Assembly: GCF_011390835.1 (NCBI RefSeq)
Contig: NZ_JAABRQ010000017.1
Span: 28,361 to 92,360 of the forward strand
Origin: Hydrogenophaga sp.
GTDB taxonomy: Bacteria > Pseudomonadota > Gammaproteobacteria > Burkholderiales > Burkholderiaceae_C
Reading direction: 5' to 3'
DNA: 64,000 nucleotides
A program made the position numbers and the translations under genes. How positions within the stretch are numbered: the first letter of the stretch is position 1; each line of letters opens with the position of its first letter. A model generated the notes under the pieces. The model was not told where the DNA came from. It saw only the letters and a list, made by a program, of their open reading frames with translations, and searched no databases. Of this stretch, positions 1 through 8,155 are shown piece after piece.

Positions 1-363
1 CTCCAGATCACGCTGGACCACGTGCGCCAGCGCCAGGCCTTCGGCGGCACGCTGTGGGACCAGCAGACGATTCGCCAGCGCCTGTCCATGCTGGACGCGA
101 AGACCCGCGCGGCGCGGCAGTTCATGTACCACTGCGCGTGGTGCGTGACACAGGGCAAAGACATCGTGCAGGAGGTGTCGATGCTGAAGGCACTCACGGG
201 CGAGCTGGTCAACGAGGTGGTGCAGACCTGCCAGCAGTTTCACGGTGGCATGGGCTTCATCCGCGAAACCGCGATCGAGCGGCTGTGGCGTGATGCGCGC
301 GTGCTGGCCATCGGCGGTGGCGCCACTGAGGTGATGCTCGAAGAGGTCGCCAAACGCTATTGA
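1..363 (+). CDS. Acyl-CoA dehydrogenase, C-terminal fragment (5' end outside window)
   Basis: The reading frame is open from base 1, so only the last 120 residues of a flavoprotein acyl-CoA dehydrogenase are present. The visible part is the C-terminal helical bundle. It has the family's R-Q-A-F-G segment near the start, then Q-F-H-G-G-M-G-F and a closing R-D-A-R...I-G-G-G-A-T-E-V-M block that contacts FAD and carries the C-terminal family signature. The enzyme oxidises an acyl-CoA to the enoyl-CoA and passes electrons to electron-transfer flavoprotein. The next gene is a methylglutaconyl-CoA hydratase type crotonase 14 bp downstream, so a role in leucine or branched acyl-CoA breakdown is inferred. 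Chain-length specificity cannot be read from this fragment. Confidence 0.85.
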   Translation, partial: LQITLDHVRQRQAFGGTLWDQQTIRQRLSMLDAKTRAARQFMYHCAWCVTQGKDIVQEVSMLKALTGELVNEVVQTCQQFHGGMGFIRETAIERLWRDARVLAIGGGATEVMLEEVAKRY

Positions 364-377
364 GATGGGTATTGAAG

Positions 378-1166
378 ATGAATCAAGTGTTGGACATTTC
401 CCGCCCCACGCCTCAGGTCGCGCGCGTGTGGCTCAACCGCCCCGAGGTGCGCAACGCCTTCAACGACGAGGTGATCGCCGCGCTGACCACCAGCTTCGCC
501 GAGCTGGCGCAGGACGAGCAGCTGCGTGTGATCGTGCTCGGTGCGCATGGCAGGGCCTTTTGCGCTGGCGCCGACCTCAACTGGATGAAAGCCATGGCGG
601 GCTACAGCTGGGAAGAGAACCGGGCCGACGCGCAGAAGCTGGCCGACATGCTCTGGACGCTTGACCAGTGTCCGGTGCCCATCGTGGGTCGCATCCAGGG
701 TGACTGTTATGCCGGTGGCATGGGGCTGGCGGCGGTGTGTGATGTGCTGGTGGCGGTGGCCGGCGCGACCTTCTGTTTGTCCGAAGCGCGGCTGGGCCTG
801 TTGCCTGCCACCATCAGCCCGTACGTGGTACGTGCGCTGGGCCAGCCCGCCTCCCGCCGCTATATGGTCACGGCTGAGCGTTTCAGCGCCGAGCGCGCCC
901 ACGCGCTGGGCATGGTGCACGAACTCGCCACGGTCGAGACGCTGGACGAAAAAGTCGATGACTTCGTGCGCACCCTGGTCGCCAATGGCCCGCAAGCCGC
1001 GCGTGCCTGCAAGCGCCTGGTGCAAGACGTGAGCGGCGTGCCCATCACCAAGGCCCTGCGCGCCGAGACCGCGCGCCGAATTGCCGACATTCGCGCCAGC
1101 GATGAGGGCCGCGAAGGCGTGTCTTCATTCCTGAACAAGCGCCCGCCGTCCTGGCTGGTCGGCTGA
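378..1166 (+). CDS. liuC: Enoyl-CoA hydratase/isomerase family, LiuC-like methylglutaconyl-CoA hydratase
   Basis: A 262-residue crotonase. The ATG at 378 is chosen over an in-frame TTG at 360 because the N-terminus M-N-Q-V-L-D-I fits the family length. The oxyanion-hole segment A-F-C-A-G-A-D-L-N-W lies at about residues 60-69, and a second glycine-rich loop (C-Y-A-G-G-M-G-L) at about 110-117. The usual first catalytic Glu of enoyl-CoA hydratases, in G-G-G-C-E, is replaced here by G-G-M-G-L. The second acidic site is kept in S-E-A-R-L-G-L-L-P-A. The A-D-L-N-W-M motif and the position between an acyl-CoA dehydrogenase and a biotin-dependent carboxylase subunit favour hydration of 3-methylglutaconyl-CoA to HMG-CoA. 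The exact substrate is inferred from context. Confidence 0.8.
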   Translation: MNQVLDISRPTPQVARVWLNRPEVRNAFNDEVIAALTTSFAELAQDEQLRVIVLGAHGRAFCAGADLNWMKAMAGYSWEENRADAQKLADMLWTLDQCPVPIVGRIQGDCYAGGMGLAAVCDVLVAVAGATFCLSEARLGLLPATISPYVVRALGQPASRRYMVTAERFSAERAHALGMVHELATVETLDEKVDDFVRTLVANGPQAARACKRLVQDVSGVPITKALRAETARRIADIRASDEGREGVSSFLNKRPPSWLVG

Positions 1167-1198
1167 CGATCGCATCCTCCGCCGGACCATCTCACCCC

Positions 1199-1942
1199 AT
1201 GGAAACGACCGACCCCAACCTGTGGCAACAGCTGCTGGCCTGGCTGCACGGCCTGGGCCTTCACCTGGGCAGCGGACCGGTGGCCGCTGTGGGCGAGCAA
1301 GTGGGCGCTGGCGTGGCCGACGCTGCGAGCAGGATGGACATGCCCAGCCTGCTCGCGCTGGCCGCGGCGCTTGGCTGGGCCAGCGGTTTCCGGCTCTATG
1401 CTGTGGTGTTTCTGGTCGGGGTGGCGGGCGCGGCGGGCTGGATTGCGCTGCCGCCGGGGCTGATGGTGTTGCAACACCCGGCGCTGTTGCTGGCCAGCGG
1501 TTTCATGCTGTTCATGGAATTTTTTGCCGACAAGATTCCTGGCGTCGATTCGGTCTGGGACATGCTCAACAGCGTGATCCGCATCCCCGCCGGCGCCGCC
1601 CTGGCCGCCGGCGCGCTGGGCGCTGACGGCGCCACCATGGGTCTGGTGGGTGCGCTGCTCGGCGGCGGTCTGGCCGCCACCTCGCAGGCGGCGAAGACCA
1701 CCACCCGCGCCGCCATCAACACCTCGCCCGAGCCGTTTTCCAACCTCGCCATGAGCCTGGTGGAGGACGGCCTGGTGGTCGGCGCGCTCTGGCTGGCCAC
1801 CAACCATCCGCTGGCCTTCGGCATCCTGCTGGTCATCGTAGTGGTACTGATGTGGATTGTCACCTGGATATTGTTCAAGTTCTTGCGCGCGGTGATTCGC
1901 CGCCTGATCGCCCTGTTGTCTGCTGCCCCAAAGGAAGCCTGA
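1199..1942 (+). CDS. DUF4126 domain-containing membrane protein
   Basis: A 247-residue integral membrane protein. After an N-terminal stretch of about 45 residues it shows alternating hydrophobic and glycine/alanine-rich segments and the family-like motif F-F-A-D-K-I-P-G-V-D-S-V-W-D near the middle. A later segment, A-T-S-Q-A-A-K-T-T-T-R-A, sits before E-P-F-S-N, and two long hydrophobic helices with a basic tail close the protein. These features match DUF4126 proteins, whose function is not established. Its stop overlaps the start of the biotin carboxylase gene by one base (TGATG), so it is translated as part of the leucine-degradation operon. Whether it serves that pathway is unknown. Confidence 0.75.
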   Translation: METTDPNLWQQLLAWLHGLGLHLGSGPVAAVGEQVGAGVADAASRMDMPSLLALAAALGWASGFRLYAVVFLVGVAGAAGWIALPPGLMVLQHPALLLASGFMLFMEFFADKIPGVDSVWDMLNSVIRIPAGAALAAGALGADGATMGLVGALLGGGLAATSQAAKTTTRAAINTSPEPFSNLAMSLVEDGLVVGALWLATNHPLAFGILLVIVVVLMWIVTWILFKFLRAVIRRLIALLSAAPKEA

Positions 1943-3966
1943 TGTTTTCGAAAATACTGATTGCGAATCGAGGTGAGATCGCCTGCCGAGTCGCCGCCAC
2001 CGCCCGCCGCATGGGTGTTCGCACCGTGGCCGTCTATTCCGATGCCGACGCCCACGCCAAGCATGTCGCCGCCTGTGATGAATCGGTGCACGTGGGTGGC
2101 AGCGCACCCAGGGACAGCTACCTGCAGTGGGAGCGCATCATCGCGGCCGCCAAGGCCACGGGCGCGCAGGCCATCCACCCTGGCTATGGCTTTCTGAGCG
2201 AAAACGAAGCCTTTGCCAACGCCTGCGCAAAAGAAGGCCTGGTATTCATCGGTCCGCCTTCGTCGGCCATTCTCGCTATGGGCCTGAAGGCGGAGTCCAA
2301 GCGCCTGATGGAAAAGGCCGGCGTACCGCTGGTGCCGGGTTACCACGGCGCCGACCAGGACCCTGCCATGCTGAAACACGAGGCCGATCGCATCGGCTAC
2401 CCGGTGCTCATCAAGGCCAGTGCAGGCGGCGGTGGCAAAGGCATGCGCGCGGTGGACAAGGCGGAAGACTTCGCCGCCGCGTTGGCCAGCTGCCAGCGCG
2501 AGGCGCGCAACAGCTTCGGCAGTGACGCGGTGCTGGTCGAGAAATACGTGCAGCGCCCGCGCCACATCGAGATCCAGGTGTTCGGCGACACCCACGGCAA
2601 CTGCGTGTATCTGTTCGAGCGGGATTGCTCGGTGCAGCGCCGCCACCAGAAGGTGCTGGAAGAGGCGCCCGCGCCGGGCATGACGCCCGAGCTGCGCCAG
2701 CAAATGGGTTTGGCCGCAGTGGCCGCTGCCAAGGCGGTGAACTACGTGGGCGCGGGCACGGTGGAGTTCATCGTGGAGCAACCTGGTGGCTACGACAAGC
2801 CGCAGGACATGCGATTTTTCTTCATGGAAATGAACACACGGCTGCAGGTGGAGCACCCGGTGACCGAAGCCATCACCGGGCTCGATCTGGTGGAGTGGCA
2901 GCTGCGCGTGGCCTCGGGCGAGCCGCTGCCGCTGAAGCAGGAGGAGCTGCGCATGCACGGCCACGCGATCGAGGCGCGCATTTGCGCCGAGACACCGGAC
3001 AACCAGTTCCTGCCCGCCACCGGCCGGCTCGATGTCTACCGCAAACCTGCGGCGGTGAGTTTCGAGCGCGGTGCGGTGCGCTTCGACGACGGCGTGCGCG
3101 AGGGCGATGCCATCAGCCCGTTTTACGACTCCATGGTGGCCAAGCTCATCGTGCACGGCGCTACCCGCGCCGAGGCCCTGGCCAAGCTGGACGCCGCGCT
3201 GGCGCAGACGCGCATCGTCGGTCTGTCGACCAACGTGCAGTTTCTGCGCCATGTGGCGTCCAGCGCCTCGTTTGCCAGCGCCCAGCTCGACACGGCGCTG
3301 ATTTCGCGCGAGGCCGATGTGCTGTTCCAGCAAGACCGCGTGGGCCGCCCGCTCGCCGTGGCCGCTGCCGTGGCGCAGACGCTGATCGCCGAGCGCGCCG
3401 CCGAAGGGGCAGACCCGTTTTCGCGCCGCGACGGCTGGCGCCCGTTCGGCCTCACCGTGCGCCGATTCGACTTTGAATACCGAGGCGAGTCGCTGCAGGC
3501 TCAGCTGAGCTACCTGCACGATGGCGCGCTGTTGCTCAACGTGGGGGAAGTGGCCGGGCCTTTGGTTTTCAACGCGCTGGAGAGCGACAGCGGCACGCGG
3601 ATGGACCTGAGCTTCCACGGTCAACGCCAGACCGTGCAAACCTGGCAGCGCGACGAACTGGTGCATGTGTTCTGCGACCTGGGCGCCACCGTGATCACCG
3701 AGATCGATGCGCTGGCCCACGCGGGCGAAGCCGCTGCCGAGGGTGGCCGACTCACCGCACCCATGCCGGGCAAGGTGGTGTCGTTCTCGGTCAAGGCCGG
3801 CGACACGGTCAAGAAGGGCCAGCCGCTGGCGGTGATGGAGGCCATGAAGATGGAGCACACGATCGCCGCGCCCGCCGATGGCACGGTGGCTGAGCTGCTG
3901 TACGCGCCTGGTGACCAGGTGGCCGAGGGTGCGGAGCTGTTGAAGATCGCAGTGGCCTCCGCATGA
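1942..3966 (+). CDS. liuD: Methylcrotonoyl-CoA carboxylase biotin-containing alpha subunit
   Basis: A 674-residue biotin-dependent carboxylase subunit. The N-terminus M-F-S-K-I-L-I-A-N-R-G-E-I-A begins the biotin carboxylase domain (about 1-450). The ATP-grasp glycine loop G-G-G-G-K-G-M lies near residues 160-170, followed by the E-M-N-T-R-L-Q-V-E-H signature. A linker domain precedes the C-terminal biotinyl carrier domain, where the E-A-M-K-M-E motif places the biotinylated lysine at residue 636. The protein carboxylates biotin with ATP and bicarbonate, and its partner carboxyltransferase subunit must lie upstream of the window. The flanking hydratase and HMG-CoA lyase indicate methylcrotonoyl-CoA as substrate. 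Propionyl- or geranyl-CoA is the alternative reading. The start overlaps the previous stop. Confidence 0.88.
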   Translation: MFSKILIANRGEIACRVAATARRMGVRTVAVYSDADAHAKHVAACDESVHVGGSAPRDSYLQWERIIAAAKATGAQAIHPGYGFLSENEAFANACAKEGLVFIGPPSSAILAMGLKAESKRLMEKAGVPLVPGYHGADQDPAMLKHEADRIGYPVLIKASAGGGGKGMRAVDKAEDFAAALASCQREARNSFGSDAVLVEKYVQRPRHIEIQVFGDTHGNCVYLFERDCSVQRRHQKVLEEAPAPGMTPELRQQMGLAAVAAAKAVNYVGAGTVEFIVEQPGGYDKPQDMRFFFMEMNTRLQVEHPVTEAITGLDLVEWQLRVASGEPLPLKQEELRMHGHAIEARICAETPDNQFLPATGRLDVYRKPAAVSFERGAVRFDDGVREGDAISPFYDSMVAKLIVHGATRAEALAKLDAALAQTRIVGLSTNVQFLRHVASSASFASAQLDTALISREADVLFQQDRVGRPLAVAAAVAQTLIAERAAEGADPFSRRDGWRPFGLTVRRFDFEYRGESLQAQLSYLHDGALLLNVGEVAGPLVFNALESDSGTRMDLSFHGQRQTVQTWQRDELVHVFCDLGATVITEIDALAHAGEAAAEGGRLTAPMPGKVVSFSVKAGDTVKKGQPLAVMEAMKMEHTIAAPADGTVAELLYAPGDQVAEGAELLKIAVASA

Positions 3967-4002
3967 CAGCTTGCGGTGCCGATTCGGCTTAGAGTCCTGG
4001 GC

Positions 4003-4923
4003 ATGAACATCACTTTTTGCTGCACCGACACCAAGGCCGAGCCCTGGCTGGCCGGCTTGCATGCCGCTTTGCCAGACGCGAGCGTCGAGGTCTGGCAACC
4101 GGGCTCGCCGCAGGCCGATTACGCCGTGGTCTGGGCGCCGCCTCAGCAATTCCTCGACGAACAGCCGCGACTCAAGGCGCTGTTCAACATCGGCGCCGGC
4201 GTGGACGCGCTGCTGCAACTCAAGTTGCCACCCGCCACCCGCGTCGTGCGGCTGGACGACGCGGGTATGTCGGTGCAGATGGCAGAGTATGTGTGCCATG
4301 CGGTGATCCGCCATTTCCGAGAATTCGATGGTTACGAGGCCGATGTGTCGCAAGGCAAGTGGTCGTTCCGCAAACCGCGCAGCCGCATCGATTTTCCGGT
4401 GGGGGTGCTGGGCCTGGGCGTGCTGGGCGAGCGGGTGGCGCAGGCGCTGCGCGTGTTCGAGTTTCCGGTACACGGCTGGAGCCGCAGCCCCAAGACGCTG
4501 GAAGGCGTGGTCTGCCACAACGGGCCAGACCGGCTCGACAGCTTCCTCGGCCAGTGCCGCGTGCTGGTCAACCTGCTGCCGCTCACGCCCGAAACCAGCG
4601 ACATCCTGAACCGGCGCACGCTGTCTCTGCTCAAACCGGGCGGTTACCTCATCAACGTGGCGCGCGGCGCCCACCTGGTCGAGGCCGACTTGATTGAGCT
4701 GCTGGACCGGGGCCACCTCGCGGGCGCCACGCTGGACGTGTTCCGCACCGAGCCGCTGCCCGCCAGTCATCCGTTCTGGCAACACCCCGGGATCCGCATC
4801 ACGCCGCATACCTCGGCGCGCACTTTGCGCACCGAGAGCATTGCCCAGATCGTCGGCAAGATCGCGGCGCTGGAGCGCGGCGAGCCGGTGGCCGGGGTGG
4901 TCGACCCCGCACGTGGTTATTGA
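4003..4923 (+). CDS. D-2-hydroxyacid dehydrogenase, GhrA-like glyoxylate/hydroxypyruvate reductase
   Basis: A 306-residue NAD(P)-dependent dehydrogenase of the D-isomer 2-hydroxyacid family. The dinucleotide-binding loop G-L-G-V-L-G-E-R-V-A lies near residues 136-146. The catalytic triad is visible as Arg221 (N-V-A-R-G-A), Glu250 (R-T-E-P-L-P) and His269 (T-P-H-T-S-A). Length and the unusual short N-terminal domain fit the GhrA group that reduces glyoxylate and hydroxypyruvate. It lies 36 bp after the carboxylase subunit and 19 bp before HMG-CoA lyase, inside what is otherwise a leucine-degradation operon, and no step of that pathway needs it. A TAGAGT box ends 7 bp before the ATG, so the gene may also have its own promoter. 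Confidence 0.8.
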   Translation: MNITFCCTDTKAEPWLAGLHAALPDASVEVWQPGSPQADYAVVWAPPQQFLDEQPRLKALFNIGAGVDALLQLKLPPATRVVRLDDAGMSVQMAEYVCHAVIRHFREFDGYEADVSQGKWSFRKPRSRIDFPVGVLGLGVLGERVAQALRVFEFPVHGWSRSPKTLEGVVCHNGPDRLDSFLGQCRVLVNLLPLTPETSDILNRRTLSLLKPGGYLINVARGAHLVEADLIELLDRGHLAGATLDVFRTEPLPASHPFWQHPGIRITPHTSARTLRTESIAQIVGKIAALERGEPVAGVVDPARGY

Positions 4924-4942
4924 ATACCTTGAGAACAACACG

Positions 4943-5851
4943 ATGACGCTGCCTTCCCGAGTCCAACTGATTGACGTCGGCCCGCGCGACGGCCTGCAAA
5001 ACGAAAAACAGCCAGTGCCAGCGGCGATCAAGATCGAACTGGTTCACCGCCTGCAGGCCGCCGGCCTGAAAGAGATCGAGGTCACGAGCTACGTGAGCCC
5101 CAAGTGGGTGCCGCAGATGGCGGACAACCACGAAGTGATGCAAGGCATGACGCGCCAGCCTGGCGTGCACTACTCGGTGCTCACGCCCAACCTCAAGGGA
5201 TTCGAGGCTGCGTTGCAGGACAAACCCGACGAGATCGTGGTGTTCGGCGCCGCCAGCGAGGCCTTCAGCCAGAAGAACATCAACTGCTCGATCGCCGAGA
5301 GCATCGAGCGCTTTGCGCCGGTGGTCGAGGCGGCGCTGGCCGCCGGTATCGCGGTGCGTGGCGCCATGAGCTGCACCGTGGGCTGTCCGTACGAGGGCGA
5401 GATCGCGCCCGAGCGCGTGGCCTACCTGGCGGGGCTGATGAAGGGCATTGGTGTGCAGCGGGTGGATGTGGCCGACACCATTGGCGTCGGCACGCCACGC
5501 GCGGTGCAGGCCGCCATCGAGGCCACGCTGCAACACTTTGCGCTCGATGCTGTGTCCGGCCATTTTCACGACACCTACGGACAAGCCTTGTCCAACACCC
5601 TGGCCGCGCTGCAGATGGGCGTGTGGAACTTCCAGTCTTCGGTCGCTGGCCTGGGCGGCTGCCCCTACGCCAAGGGTGCGACCGGCAACGTGGCCACCGA
5701 AGACGTGGTCTATCTGCTGCACGGCATGGGCGTGGAGACCGGCATCGACCTGGATGCGCTGGTGGATGCCGGCGCCTGGATCAGCGCAGAGCTCGGTCGC
5801 CCAACAGGGTCGCGCGTGGCGCGGGCGCTGCTGGCCAAGCGGACAGGCTGA
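4943..5851 (+). CDS. liuE: Hydroxymethylglutaryl-CoA lyase
   Basis: A 302-residue TIM-barrel lyase that cleaves HMG-CoA to acetyl-CoA and acetoacetate, the last step of leucine catabolism. The N-terminal metal/substrate motif G-P-R-D-G-L-Q-N-E lies at about residues 14-22. The conserved S-C-T-V-G-C-P-Y-E-G segment follows mid-protein. The family signature loop G-L-G-G-C-P-Y-A-K-G-A-T-G-N carries the catalytic cysteine at residue 240. The ATG at 4943 is the only start giving a normal N-terminus. It is the last recognisable leucine-pathway gene here; the LysE-type gene starts one base after its stop. Residues and context agree, so the assignment is firm. Confidence 0.92.
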   Translation: MTLPSRVQLIDVGPRDGLQNEKQPVPAAIKIELVHRLQAAGLKEIEVTSYVSPKWVPQMADNHEVMQGMTRQPGVHYSVLTPNLKGFEAALQDKPDEIVVFGAASEAFSQKNINCSIAESIERFAPVVEAALAAGIAVRGAMSCTVGCPYEGEIAPERVAYLAGLMKGIGVQRVDVADTIGVGTPRAVQAAIEATLQHFALDAVSGHFHDTYGQALSNTLAALQMGVWNFQSSVAGLGGCPYAKGATGNVATEDVVYLLHGMGVETGIDLDALVDAGAWISAELGRPTGSRVARALLAKRTG

Positions 5852-5852
5852 C

Positions 5853-6521
5853 ATGGAGTGGCAGGTCTGGATCGCCTACTTTCTGGCCTGCTGGGTGATT
5901 GCCATTTCGCCCGGATCGGGCGCTGTGCTGTCCATGAGCCATGGTTTGGCCTATGGGGTGCGCCACACCAGCGCTACCATCGCCGGCTTGCAGCTTGGGC
6001 TGGCTGTGGTGCTGGTGATTGCGGGCGTGGGTGTGGGGGCCGTGCTGCTGGCATCCGCCACAGCCTTCACCGTGGTCAAGGTGCTTGGCGCGGCCTACCT
6101 GATGTGGTTGGGCTGGAGGCAGTGGCGTGCGCCGGTGCACGAGGCTGGGCCCGTCATCAACGAAGCTGTTCAGGCCACCAACGCATCCATGGCCTTGAGC
6201 AGGCGCGTTCCCTCGACACGCGAGCGCTTCGTCATTGGGCTGATGACCAACCTCACAAACCCCAAGAGCATTGTGTTCATGGTGGCGGTGTTGCCGCAGT
6301 TCATGAATCCGGCCCATTCGGTCTGGTTGCAGCTGTTGATCCTGGCGAGCACCGCCATGGCGGTGGACACGGTGGTGATGCACGGCTATGCCTTCTTGGC
6401 GTCGCGTGCCAAGCGCTGGATGGCGACGGCACGCGCGCAGCGCAATCAGAACCGCGTGTTTGGTGGTGTGCTGCTGGCCATGGGCGCGGGTTTGCTGTTG
6501 GTCAAGCGCTCGGCGTCTTGA
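5853..6521 (+). CDS. LysE family translocator
   Basis: A 222-residue inner-membrane exporter of the LysE/RhtB superfamily. The N-terminal helix carries the family's P-G-S-G-A-V-L-S-M-S-H-G motif, followed by G-V-R-H-T and several glycine-rich helices. A central hydrophilic loop of about 40 residues ends in R-F-V-I-G-L-M-T-N-L-T-N-P-K-S, a characteristic LysE segment. Members export amino acids such as lysine, homoserine or threonine, but the substrate cannot be deduced here. The ATG at 5853 follows the HMG-CoA lyase stop by one base, so it may be co-transcribed with the leucine operon. Export of excess amino acid would fit that context but is only inference. Confidence 0.85.
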   Translation: MEWQVWIAYFLACWVIAISPGSGAVLSMSHGLAYGVRHTSATIAGLQLGLAVVLVIAGVGVGAVLLASATAFTVVKVLGAAYLMWLGWRQWRAPVHEAGPVINEAVQATNASMALSRRVPSTRERFVIGLMTNLTNPKSIVFMVAVLPQFMNPAHSVWLQLLILASTAMAVDTVVMHGYAFLASRAKRWMATARAQRNQNRVFGGVLLAMGAGLLLVKRSAS

Positions 6522-6567
6522 CCTGGTGCCGGGCGAGGCGGTTGCTTCGCCGCTAACATCAGGGACC

Positions 6568-7095
6568 ATGGCCCCAATCCCTGACTTGAACGCCGCTGAG
6601 CGCCCCGCCGGCCTGCAGCGCGTGGCCGACGCGTTGGCCGCTGCTGGCCACCCGCATGCGCCGGTGATGCTCAGTGACGCCGCGCGCACTGCGCAGCAGG
6701 CGGCCGGTGCGCTGGGTGTGGCCCTGGGCCAGATCGCCAAGAGCATCGTCTTTCGCCGCAAGGCCGATGACGTGGCGGTGCTCGTCATCACCTCGGGTGA
6801 CTTGCGGGTGGACGAGAAGAAAGTGCAGGCCATAGTCTGCGCCGAAGGTGGCCAACTGGGTCGTGCAGACGCCGAGTTCGTCAAGGCGAAGACCGGCTTC
6901 TCCATCGGCGGCGTCTCGCCACTGGCTCACGTCACGGCGCCAGTGACGCTGATCGACGCCCAGCTCTTTCGCTTTGCCGACATCTGGGCCGCGGCTGGCC
7001 ATCCCCATGGTGTTTTCCGCCTCAGCCCTGCCGAGCTGCAAAGCCTGACCGGCGCACTGGTGCACGACGTGACCGAACCCCTGACCACCTCATGA
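6568..7095 (+). CDS. YbaK/EbsC family aminoacyl-tRNA deacylase
   Basis: A 175-residue protein of the YbaK/ProRS-editing-domain family, which hydrolyses mischarged aminoacyl-tRNAs in the cytoplasm. The conserved core reads A-K-S-I-V-F-R-R-K-A then V-L-V-I-T-S-G-D, with the catalytic lysine in the first segment and G-G-V-S-P-L-A-H toward the C-terminus. That last motif corresponds to the substrate-pocket G-x-x-S-P loop. The ATG at 6568 is preceded by a TAACAT box 8 bp upstream with no clear ribosome binding site, suggesting a leaderless message. The stop overlaps the DUF1289 start as ATGA. Which mischarged tRNA it edits is not evident. Confidence 0.85.
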   Translation: MAPIPDLNAAERPAGLQRVADALAAAGHPHAPVMLSDAARTAQQAAGALGVALGQIAKSIVFRRKADDVAVLVITSGDLRVDEKKVQAIVCAEGGQLGRADAEFVKAKTGFSIGGVSPLAHVTAPVTLIDAQLFRFADIWAAAGHPHGVFRLSPAELQSLTGALVHDVTEPLTTS

Positions 7096-7319
7096 GCCAC
7101 GAACCCCTCATCAACCTGCGCGATGCGATGGACCGCCACAGTGGCCCTGGCGTGCCTTCGCCCTGCGTGTCGATCTGCGAGCTCGATGCGCGGCAAGGTC
7201 AGTGCAAAGGCTGTTACCGCTCGCTGCAGGAGATCGCGGTCTGGGGTCAGTTGGGCGATGACGAAAAAGTCGCCGTCTGGCGCCGCATCGAAGCGCGCCA
7301 GCTCGCTTCAGCCGGGTAA
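7092..7319 (+). CDS. DUF1289 domain-containing protein
   Basis: A 75-residue cytoplasmic protein. The core pattern P-S-P-C-V-S-I-C-E-L-D, then Q-C-K-G-C-Y-R-S-L-Q-E-I and W...W-R-R-I, is that of DUF1289. These small proteins have four conserved cysteines that probably bind a metal or iron-sulfur site. No function is established for the family. It starts inside the stop codon of the YbaK gene and ends 7 bp before the isomerase-family gene, so the three are very likely translated from one message. Confidence 0.85.
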   Translation: MSHEPLINLRDAMDRHSGPGVPSPCVSICELDARQGQCKGCYRSLQEIAVWGQLGDDEKVAVWRRIEARQLASAG

Positions 7320-7326
7320 GGTCGGC

Positions 7327-8025
7327 ATGAACACAATGGCCGAGCCCACGCTGCACGACATCCGGTTTTTCTACGATCCCATTTCGCCCTACGCCCACCT
7401 CGCATTCGAGCGCCTGCCCGAAGCGCTCATGGGTCACAGTGTTCGAGTGCGTTACCAGCCGGTGTTGTTCGCGGCCCTGCTCAAGGCGCATGGCCAGCTC
7501 GGCCCGGCCGAAATTCCGGGCAAGCGCGACTGGACCTACCGCCAGGTGAGCTGGCTGGCGCATCAGCACGGCGTAGCACTGGATCTGCCAGCCGAGCACC
7601 CGTTCAATCCGCTGCCCCTGCTGCGCCTGGGTCTGTGCTGCGCCACCGATGAGGCGCCCGGCGAAACCAGCCGCTGGGTCACCGAACAGCTGTTTCGCCA
7701 CATCTGGCGCGGTGGCCACAGCGCGACCGGCCCCGAGCGCCTGGCCGATTTGCAAGCGCGCCTGCAGGACCACATGGCGCAGTGCGGCCGCCCGTGGCTC
7801 GAGCCCGACAGCGATGCCGTGAAGCAGCGCCTGCGCGTCAACACCGAGCAGGCGTTGGCGCTGGGGCTTTTCGGGGTGCCTTCCCTGGTGATGAACGGCC
7901 GCCTGTTCTGGGGTCAGGATGCCTTGCCCATGCTGCGCGCCTGCCTGGACGGTGAACCCTGGTTCAAAGGGCCGGACTGGGATGCTGCGGGCCAGCTGCC
8001 TGCTGGGGTTCAGCGACCGCGCTGA
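7327..8025 (+). CDS. 2-hydroxychromene-2-carboxylate isomerase family protein (DsbA-like fold)
   Basis: A 232-residue protein of the DsbA/kappa-GST thioredoxin-fold superfamily. The N-terminal strand-loop I-R-F-F-Y-D-P-I-S-P-Y-A-H-L-A carries the serine/proline glutathione-binding site instead of a CxxC. The C-terminal G-L-F-G-V-P-S-L-V-M-N-G has the cis-proline loop, followed by F-W-G-Q-D. Biochemically known members isomerise hydroxychromene carboxylates with glutathione during naphthalene breakdown. Most genomic copies sit outside such pathways, as here, so a general glutathione-dependent isomerase or transferase is a safer description. The ATG at 7327 is preferred; an in-frame ATG lies at 7336. 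Confidence 0.82.
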   Translation: MNTMAEPTLHDIRFFYDPISPYAHLAFERLPEALMGHSVRVRYQPVLFAALLKAHGQLGPAEIPGKRDWTYRQVSWLAHQHGVALDLPAEHPFNPLPLLRLGLCCATDEAPGETSRWVTEQLFRHIWRGGHSATGPERLADLQARLQDHMAQCGRPWLEPDSDAVKQRLRVNTEQALALGLFGVPSLVMNGRLFWGQDALPMLRACLDGEPWFKGPDWDAAGQLPAGVQRPR

Positions 8026-8155
8026 GGGCGGCCCGCCGCCGCTGATTGATGCAGCGCAAGCCATCCGGCTCGTGGCTCCGCTAGCATGGAGGGCCGGAGG
8101 TGGTGGTCACGGCGCGCGCAGCGCCCCACCCGAACCGGTCAACCAGGAGACCGCC

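Noticed and set aside
1396..5031. 1211-codon open frame on the minus strand
   Set aside because: It runs antisense over DUF4126, liuD and the dehydrogenase, which have clear motifs. Its translation is low-complexity His/Arg/Gln/Ala-rich, typical of high-GC shadow frames.
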